A stretch of 11,783 nucleotides of DNA from assembly GCA_013349695.1 (NCBI GenBank), contig DUZD01000064.1:1-11783 (forward strand), read 5' to 3'. How positions within the stretch are numbered: position 1 is the first letter of the stretch; the number at the start of each line of letters is the position of its first letter. The translations under genes and the position numbers were made by a program. This stretch comes from Rhodospirillaceae bacterium (lineage in GTDB: Bacteria > Pseudomonadota > Alphaproteobacteria > Rhodospirillales > 2-02-FULL-58-16). Positions 7,398 to 11,783 of this stretch are shown here, piece after piece. Under the pieces are notes generated by a model, which saw only the letters and a program-made list of their open reading frames with translations, was not told the origin of the DNA and searched no databases.

Positions 7398-9106
7398 GGC
7401 TGGCGGCCATGCAGCAGGCTGCCGGCGGCGGCGCGGGCCTCGTCAGTGATCCTGGCGCCGGCCAGCATGCGGGCGATTTCCTCCTTGCGGGCGTCTTTCG
7501 TCAGGGCATCGACGGTGGTCAGCATGCCCGGACCGCGGGCAGGATTCCCGTCCCCCATCGCCACCGCGCCGCCCCGCGTCTCTTGTTTCGAGACCTGCCA
7601 GTGATGGGCTCCCCGGGCCGCGACCTGGGGCGAATGGGTGACGACCAGAACCTGGGCTTGCTCGGCCAGCCGAGCCAGGCGTTCGCCGACGGCGGCGGCG
7701 GTTGCTCCCCCGATGCCGCTGTCCACTTCGTCAAAAACTATGGTCGGAACGGGATCGGCCTCGGCCAAAACCGCTTTCAGGGCTAGCATGAAACGCGCCA
7801 GTTCGCCGCCCGAGGCAATTCTGCTGAGCGGCCCCGGCGGCGCTTCCGGAATGGTGGCGATCTCGAAGGCGGCGCGGTCGCAACCATGTTCGCTCCAATC
7901 CTTTTTTTCGAGGGGTTCGATCAGGGTGGTGAATACGGCCTTGCTCAGTTTCAGAGGCTCCAGTTCGCCGGCGACGGCGGCATCGAGCCGGGCCGCCGCT
8001 TGGTGGCGCGCCTCGGTCAACCTGCCCGCGGCCGCGGCGAAAGCGGCCCGCGATTCCGCCTCCCCGCGTTGCAGCCGTTCAACCTTGGCGCCGCCGTCTT
8101 CCAGCGCCGCAAGCCGCGCCGCCAATGTCTCTTGCAAGGCCGCGAGGCCGTCGACATCGGTGTTGTGTTTGCGGGCCAGTGCCCTGAGAGTGAACAATCG
8201 TTCCTCGACAAGATCTAGGCTCCGCGGATCCAGGTCTGTCTCGGAGCTTGCTTTTTCCAATAACGCCATTCCCTCGGCGATCTCGGAAGCGGCCTTGTCG
8301 AGGGCGGCGCAAGCCGCGTCCAGGCGTCCTTCGAACTTTGCGGACACCCGTTCAAGATGGCGGAGCGCGCTGCGTACCGCTCCCTCGGCACTGCCTCCAT
8401 GTTCCAGTTCCGCCACCGCCTGGTTCATGGCCTCGAGCAGCATTTCACCCTGCATCATCGTCGAGCGCCGGACGGCGAGCGTCTCCTCCTCTCCCGGTTC
8501 GGGCTTCAGGGCGGCCAACTCATCGGCGGCATGACGCAAGTATTCCTCGTCGCGGCGTGCCGTTTCCAATTCCGCCGCCGCCCGCGCCCGGGCATCGGCG
8601 GCCCGCCGCCAGGCGGCGAAAGCATGCCGCGTCGCTTCGACAAGGGAATTCAAGTCCCCGTAAGCATCGAGCAGGCGGCGATGGACGGCCGGATTGAGCA
8701 ATCTCTGGCTTTCGAATTGGCCATGCACATCGACCAGGGCTTCGCCAAGCCGTTGGAGCAAGGAGACGCTTACCGGCACGTCGTTGACAAAGGCGCGCGA
8801 GCGGCCGTCGGCGGTGAGCACCCGGCGCAAGAGCATGCCGTCGCCGCCGACAATGCCCTGCTCGGCCAGGATTTCGCGAACCGGACCCGTTTGCGGCGCC
8901 GCAAACTCCGCCGTCACTAGAGCCTGCCGGGCGCCATGGCGGACCAGACGGGCGTCGGCGCGACGCCCCAAAGCCAGGCCCAGGGCATCGAGCAGGATCG
9001 ATTTGCCGGCGCCGGTCTCGCCGGTCAACACGCATAAACCGGAATGGAAGTTAATTTCCAGACGGTCGATGAGGACGACGTCGCGGATGGTCAAAGTACG
9101 CAGCAT
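7394..9106 (-). CDS. recN: DNA repair protein RecN (SMC-like ATPase)
   Basis: An SMC-family ATPase that binds broken DNA and helps recombinational repair of double-strand breaks with RecA. The 570-aa product shows Walker A GETGAGKS (29-36), a long Ala/Glu/Arg-rich coiled-coil middle (about 160-390), the ABC signature SRIASGGELARFMLALK, Walker B TIVFDEVDSGIGG, and a D/H-loop region VLVVTHSPQVAARG. The tail EEIARMLAGARITDEARAAA is typical of the family. The ATG start gives the usual MLRTLTIRDVVLIDRL beginning; the Shine-Dalgarno is poor. A short Gly/Pro-rich stretch between VSKQETRGG and LTTVDALT may be slightly longer than usual. The gene lies 33 nt after bamD and overlaps ligA by 4 nt, so it is probably part of one transcript. 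No LexA-type box could be identified upstream. Confidence 0.98.
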   Translation of the reverse strand: MLRTLTIRDVVLIDRLEINFHSGLCVLTGETGAGKSILLDALGLALGRRADARLVRHGARQALVTAEFAAPQTGPVREILAEQGIVGGDGMLLRRVLTADGRSRAFVNDVPVSVSLLQRLGEALVDVHGQFESQRLLNPAVHRRLLDAYGDLNSLVEATRHAFAAWRRAADARARAAAELETARRDEEYLRHAADELAALKPEPGEEETLAVRRSTMMQGEMLLEAMNQAVAELEHGGSAEGAVRSALRHLERVSAKFEGRLDAACAALDKAASEIAEGMALLEKASSETDLDPRSLDLVEERLFTLRALARKHNTDVDGLAALQETLAARLAALEDGGAKVERLQRGEAESRAAFAAAAGRLTEARHQAAARLDAAVAGELEPLKLSKAVFTTLIEPLEKKDWSEHGCDRAAFEIATIPEAPPGPLSRIASGGELARFMLALKAVLAEADPVPTIVFDEVDSGIGGATAAAVGERLARLAEQAQVLVVTHSPQVAARGAHHWQVSKQETRGGAVAMGDGNPARGPGMLTTVDALTKDARKEEIARMLAGARITDEARAAAGSLLHGRQP

Positions 9107-9139
9107 CCCGACAATCCAGTACTTACTCCCAGTGACCGC

Positions 9140-10036
9140 CTACCATAACTTATACCAGGCTTCTTTGTCCTTGGGCTGGGTCGGTTCCTCCTGGAGAGGT
9201 TGGCCGGGGGTCCCAAGCTTATACCACGGGGCTTTCTCTTTTGGGCGAATCTGTTTTTTCTCAACCATCTCGTAAGAATCGATATACCATTCGCTTCCTG
9301 GAAAATTGTGTCCCAGAACCGCCGCCGTTTTCTGGGCCTCCTCCTTGATGCCCAGCGCCAGATAGGCCTCGGTCAGCCGGTGCAGGGCCTCGGGCACGTG
9401 AATGGTGGTCTGGTAATTATCGACCACCGTTTTGAAACGGTTGATGGCGGCCAGGTAGTGCCTCTGCTTGAGGTAATAACGTCCGATTTCCATCTCCTTT
9501 CCGGCCAGGTTGCCGTTGGTCAGGTCGAGCTTGATTTTGGCGTCACGGGCATACTTGCTTTTGGGGTAACGGGCGATGATTTCGTTGAAGGTCTTGAGAG
9601 CCAGCTCGGTCATTCTCTGGTCGCGGGTCACGTCGGATATCTGTTCGTAGTAGCTTAAAGCTTTCAGATAATGAGCATAGGGGACATCGTGGTTGGACGG
9701 ATGCAGTTGGATGAAACGATCGAGGGCAAAGATGGCCTCGTCGTAATTGTTGTCCAGGTAGAGGCTGTAGGCGGCCATCAATTGCGCTTTCGTTGCCCAG
9801 GTCGAATAAGGATGCTGGCGCTCCACCTCATCGAACATGAGGGCGGCGTCGTTGTAAAAACGTTGATCAAGGGTATCCATTGCCTCGTTGTACAGTTGGT
9901 CCACCGGGCGTTCGACGTATCCCAGCTCCTCCTCTTCCATGCAAGCGACGAGGAGAAAAGGCGCCAACAGCGTAACCAACCGTTTCAGCGGCGCAATACG
10001 TCCGGTCGGAGAGGAAAACGGAAAACGTTCCAGCAT
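9140..10036 (-). CDS. bamD: Outer-membrane assembly lipoprotein BamD
   Basis: An essential lipoprotein of the BAM complex, which inserts beta-barrel proteins into the outer membrane. The 298-aa product begins with a basic, then hydrophobic signal peptide and a lipobox LVAC with the lipidated cysteine at C32. Tetratricopeptide repeats follow; DQRFYNDAALMFDEVERQHPYS and DNNYDEAIFALDRFIQLHPS are typical of the first two. The C-terminal tail is unusual: a 12-residue unit at 264-275 (RPKEKAPWYKLG) recurs at 287-298 (QPKDKEAWYKLW) and ends the protein. The start could be GTG 10039 or the adjacent ATG 10036; ATG is preferred and they differ by one residue. The gene ends in TAG and is followed 33 nt later, in the same frame, by recN. 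Confidence 0.95.
   Translation of the reverse strand: MLERFPFSSPTGRIAPLKRLVTLLAPFLLVACMEEEELGYVERPVDQLYNEAMDTLDQRFYNDAALMFDEVERQHPYSTWATKAQLMAAYSLYLDNNYDEAIFALDRFIQLHPSNHDVPYAHYLKALSYYEQISDVTRDQRMTELALKTFNEIIARYPKSKYARDAKIKLDLTNGNLAGKEMEIGRYYLKQRHYLAAINRFKTVVDNYQTTIHVPEALHRLTEAYLALGIKEEAQKTAAVLGHNFPGSEWYIDSYEMVEKKQIRPKEKAPWYKLGTPGQPLQEEPTQPKDKEAWYKLW
9143..9247 (-). repeat. Duplicated 12-codon unit at the end of bamD
   Basis: Two 36-nt units, at 9212-9247 and 9143-9178, encode RPKEKAPWYKLG and QPKDKEAWYKLW. Seven of the 12 residues are identical, and the DNA shares the exact block CTTATACCA (plus strand). The units are separated by an 11-residue Pro/Gln/Glu-rich spacer. This looks like an old in-frame duplication. 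Confidence 0.75.
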
Positions 10037-10045
10037 CACGGCCCA

Positions 10046-10076
10046 ATCATATCACAGCGGCACCGGGCCAATGCAA
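10046..10076 (-). promoter_or_regulatory. Possible promoter immediately before bamD
   Basis: On the minus strand TGATATGAT (10054-10046) resembles an extended -10 element (TGnTATAAT, one mismatch in the hexamer). TTGCAT at 10076-10071 is a possible -35, but with a long 19-nt spacer. The -10 ends only 6 nt before the GTG at 10039, so a transcript from it would be almost or fully leaderless. No biochemical support can be seen; the call is tentative. Confidence 0.25.
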
Positions 10077-10094
10077 CTTCTACAAACTGGAACA

Positions 10095-10111
10095 CCCGGC
10101 AAAAAGCCGGG
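10095..10111 (-). terminator. GC hairpin between lpxC and bamD, without a T run
   Basis: CCCGGC, an A5 loop and GCCGGG form a perfect 6-bp stem. It lies 35-51 nt after the lpxC stop in minus-strand terms. The sequence after the stem on the minus strand (TGTTCCAGTTTG) is not a proper T tract. It may therefore be a weak attenuator, or an mRNA-stabilising hairpin that sets the lpxC:bamD ratio, rather than a full terminator. Confidence 0.4.
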
Positions 10112-10145
10112 CGGCGGAAAAATCGATAAAGGTGAAGCGGCGGTA

Positions 10146-11132
10146 TTAAGCGGTGGCGCCGACCGTCGCCACCGAACCCCCGGTCCAGGCGGCCTCCATG
10201 TCATCCGCCTCGTCGGCGGGAAAGAGGTCATGGCAGCAGAAATCATTGTCGGCGAAGAGTTTTTGCAACAGCCGGTGGTTGGTGGCATGCCCGGAACAAA
10301 TGCCGCTGAAATGGCCATTGATGGGTGCGCCGGCGAGATAAAGGTCGCCGACGGCATCCAGGGCTTTATGACGGACGAATTCATCATCGTATCGCAGGCC
10401 GTCCTCGTTGAGGACTCTGTCGCCACTGATTACGACGGCATTGTCGAGGGAACCGCCCAGGGCCATGCCGGAAGCTTGCAGTCGCTCGGCCTCGTGCAGC
10501 AAACCGAAAGTGCGGGCGCGGGCCAGTTCTTTTTTGAAGGCCCCGTTGCCTAGACCGATGGAGATGGATTGGCGGGAAATGGCGGGACTGTCGAACTCGA
10601 TCTCGAAGGCGAGAGAAAACCCATTGCCGGGAACCAGCGAGGCGACACAGTCGCCATCCCTGACGGTAACCGGTTTCCTGATTCGGATAACACTGCGTGG
10701 GGCATCCTGTTCGACGATACCCGCACATTCAAGAAGAAATATAAAAGGCCAGGAACTGCCGTCCATGATGGGAATTTCCGGACCATTGACTTCGATCACG
10801 GCGTTATCGACGCGGCATCCCGCCAGCGCCGCCATCAAGTGTTCGACCGTGCCGATCGTCACACCGTCATCATTGCCAAGGGTGGTGCTCATGTTGGTAT
10901 CGACCACCCGCTCCCAGGTTGCCGGAATAAAAGCGCCGCCGCCGGCAATATCGGTGCGCTTGAAGACAATGCCACTGCCGGGTTCACCCGGCCCGAGCAC
11001 CATCGAAACCTTAATGCCGGAATGAAGAGCGATCCCGGCGCAGCTTATGGGATTTTTCAGGGTCCTTTGTTGGGCGGTACTGACTAAGTTGAACCCCCTA
11101 ACCGACTTACGATTACCTTTTAAAACCCCCAT
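10146..11132 (-). CDS. lpxC: UDP-3-O-acyl-N-acetylglucosamine deacetylase
   Basis: A zinc enzyme that catalyses the committed deacetylation in lipid A synthesis, in the cytoplasm. The 328-aa product shows QRTLKNPISCAGIALHSG near the N terminus, VEHLMAALAG (E97, zinc ligand H98), the inserted NGPEIPIMDGSSWPF region, FVRHKALDAVGDLYL (zinc ligands H255 and D259) and SGHATNHRLL (catalytic H282). Length is normal or slightly long. The ATG at 11132 is chosen because GAAGGA precedes it by 4 nt. A GTG at 11165 is also in frame and would add 11 residues (MFFHIKIKKEK), but those are Lys-rich and lie in AT-rich leader-like DNA. The terminator between ftsZ and this gene implies its own promoter. It probably leads the lpxC-bamD-recN-ligA transcript. 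Confidence 0.97.
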   Translation of the reverse strand: MGVLKGNRKSVRGFNLVSTAQQRTLKNPISCAGIALHSGIKVSMVLGPGEPGSGIVFKRTDIAGGGAFIPATWERVVDTNMSTTLGNDDGVTIGTVEHLMAALAGCRVDNAVIEVNGPEIPIMDGSSWPFIFLLECAGIVEQDAPRSVIRIRKPVTVRDGDCVASLVPGNGFSLAFEIEFDSPAISRQSISIGLGNGAFKKELARARTFGLLHEAERLQASGMALGGSLDNAVVISGDRVLNEDGLRYDDEFVRHKALDAVGDLYLAGAPINGHFSGICSGHATNHRLLQKLFADNDFCCHDLFPADEADDMEAAWTGGSVATVGATA

Positions 11133-11223
11133 CTTTTCCTTCTTAATCTTTATGTGAAAAAACACAAATACCTAAAACTATCTCTTTTATAGATTGTTAA
11201 TGGGTAAACCTTTCCAATGTATT
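11133..11223 (-). promoter_or_regulatory. AT-rich leader and likely promoter region of lpxC
   Basis: This 91-nt stretch is far more AT-rich than the coding DNA around it and lies between the ftsZ terminator and the lpxC start, so a promoter is expected here. On the minus strand TATAAA at 11191-11186 matches five of six bases of a -10 element. The best -35 (TTGGAA, 11217-11212) is 20 nt away, which is long, so the exact promoter is uncertain. GAAGGA at 11142-11137 is the lpxC ribosome site. Confidence 0.45.
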
Positions 11224-11269
11224 AAAAAAATGCTTCAAGGGCCTGTCTATCAACATCCCTTGAAGCATT
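11224..11269 (-). terminator. Strong rho-independent terminator of ftsZ
   Basis: AATGCTTCAAGGG (11229-11241) and CCCTTGAAGCATT (11257-11269) are perfect 13-bp inverted repeats around a 15-nt loop. On the minus strand the stem runs into seven T residues (11230-11224). It starts 49 nt after the ftsZ stop. This is a textbook intrinsic terminator in the direction of ftsZ transcription. On the plus strand the stem is not followed by a T run. Confidence 0.9.
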
Positions 11270-11317
11270 CAAATCACTCTTTGTTACCAATTGTTACGTA
11301 TTCCTGGACCTTTACTG

Positions 11318-11783
11318 TCAATTCGCTTGGCGGCGTAAAAAGGTTGGTATCTCTAGCAAATCTTCTTCGGCCGAGCTGGTGGCGAGCCGGTCCTGGAGGC
11401 CGGGGCCGCCTTGCTTTCCCCGGTCCGTTTCTTGAGCCGGTTTTATCGCCATGCCTCGTTTCGCCGCCACCGCGGAAGAGGTGTATTTCGATTTCGCGAT
11501 GTTGGCGGCCTTCTTGGCTTTAGCGGCCAGACCCGTACCGGTCACCCTTTCGAATAGGCTTAGCCCCTTTTTGCCGATTCGTTCCGTGCCGATTCGTTCC
11601 GTGCCGATTCGTTCCGGGTCCGCCTTGTTTTCCCGTTTCTTGGGGCCGTTCATCATGGCGGCGGCGGCGAAAGGATCGGCTTCCCTCGCTCCCCCTTCCA
11701 CCGCTGGTTTAGCAGGCGAAGGAGGAATGAAGGGCTCCGTGGCCTTGATGCCAGGGGTGGCGGGCGGGGCCTTGCCAAGAGGC
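11318..11783 (-). CDS. ftsZ: Cell division protein FtsZ, C-terminal part (start outside window)
   Basis: FtsZ is the tubulin-like GTPase that forms the division ring. Only the last 154 residues are present, and the frame stays open to the window edge; the GTPase domain is outside. What is seen is a Pro/Ala/Lys-rich disordered linker followed by the conserved C-terminal peptide LLEIPTFLRRQAN, the site that binds FtsA and other membrane anchors. In alphaproteobacteria this end is nearly invariant (IPAFLRRQAN or similar), which makes the call firm despite the missing core. Position upstream of lpxC is the usual alphaproteobacterial order. The linker contains three tandem copies of a 15-bp repeat (encoding ERIG-type pentapeptides). 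A GTG at 11701 is only an internal Val codon. Confidence 0.92.
   Translation of the reverse strand, partial: PLGKAPPATPGIKATEPFIPPSPAKPAVEGGAREADPFAAAAMMNGPKKRENKADPERIGTERIGTERIGKKGLSLFERVTGTGLAAKAKKAANIAKSKYTSSAVAAKRGMAIKPAQETDRGKQGGPGLQDRLATSSAEEDLLEIPTFLRRQAN
11573..11617 (-). repeat. 15-bp tandem repeat (three copies) in the ftsZ linker
   Basis: The unit GCCGATTCGTTCCGT (plus strand) occurs at 11573-11587 and 11588-11602, and again at 11603-11617 with a last-base change (G). Read on the minus strand it encodes PERIG-TERIG-TERIG. The unit is a multiple of three, so copy-number change keeps the frame and only alters linker length and charge. Confidence 0.95.

Noticed and set aside
7638..8534. 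A 298-codon plus-strand open frame opposite recN
   Set aside because: Its composition is almost only Ser/Ala/Arg, as expected for the complement of Ala/Glu/Arg-rich coiled-coil codons. RecN is unambiguous on the other strand.
11142..11223. CtrA-type TTAA-N7-TTAA sites in the AT-rich ftsZ-lpxC spacer
   Set aside because: TTAA occurs in the spacer, but no pair with 7-nt spacing was found.
11573..11617. The 15-bp repeats as a CRISPR or integration site
   Set aside because: The copies are directly adjacent with no spacers, are a multiple of three in length, and lie inside an open FtsZ frame.

Overview
The window looks like chromosomal DNA of an alphaproteobacterium, probably Rhodospirillales-like. 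The main evidence is the minus-strand order ftsZ - lpxC - bamD - recN - ligA, a common alphaproteobacterial arrangement, together with the FtsZ C-terminal peptide ending in IPTFLRRQAN and the high GC content. Genus cannot be given from sequence alone. Every long stretch is coding. There are no tRNA or rRNA genes, no insertion sequence and no CRISPR array.

Left part (1-4505, plus strand): a signalling operon of three genes. (1) A CHASE-TM-PAS-HisKA-HATPase-REC-REC hybrid sensor kinase, cut by the window edge and interrupted by an in-frame TAG at 43-45 inside the CHASE domain. Its PAS domain carries the FixL-type haem-pocket His and Arg at the expected spacing. (2) A 130-aa stand-alone receiver. 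(3) An HPt-REC-REC-GGDEF diguanylate cyclase that overlaps gene 2 by 8 nt. Together they contain every element of a His-Asp-His-Asp phosphorelay, with cyclic-di-GMP synthesis as the apparent output.

Middle (4506-5267): a short, relatively AT-rich spacer, then pyrE (orotate phosphoribosyltransferase, plus strand), of lower GC than its neighbours and convergent with ligA.

Right part (5319-11783, minus strand): the 3' end of ftsZ (cell division), a strong intrinsic terminator, an AT-rich leader, lpxC (lipid A synthesis), bamD (outer-membrane protein assembly), recN (double-strand-break repair) and ligA (NAD-dependent DNA ligase). recN and ligA overlap as GTGA. bamD and recN are only 33 nt apart and lie in the same frame.

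Most notable points: the amber codon in the sensor kinase, the haem-PAS signature coupled to a compact phosphorelay ending in an HPt-fused diguanylate cyclase, a 15-bp tandem repeat in the FtsZ linker, and a duplicated WYKL motif at the BamD C terminus. No clearly new class of system is visible; the signalling operon is the best candidate for something unusual.
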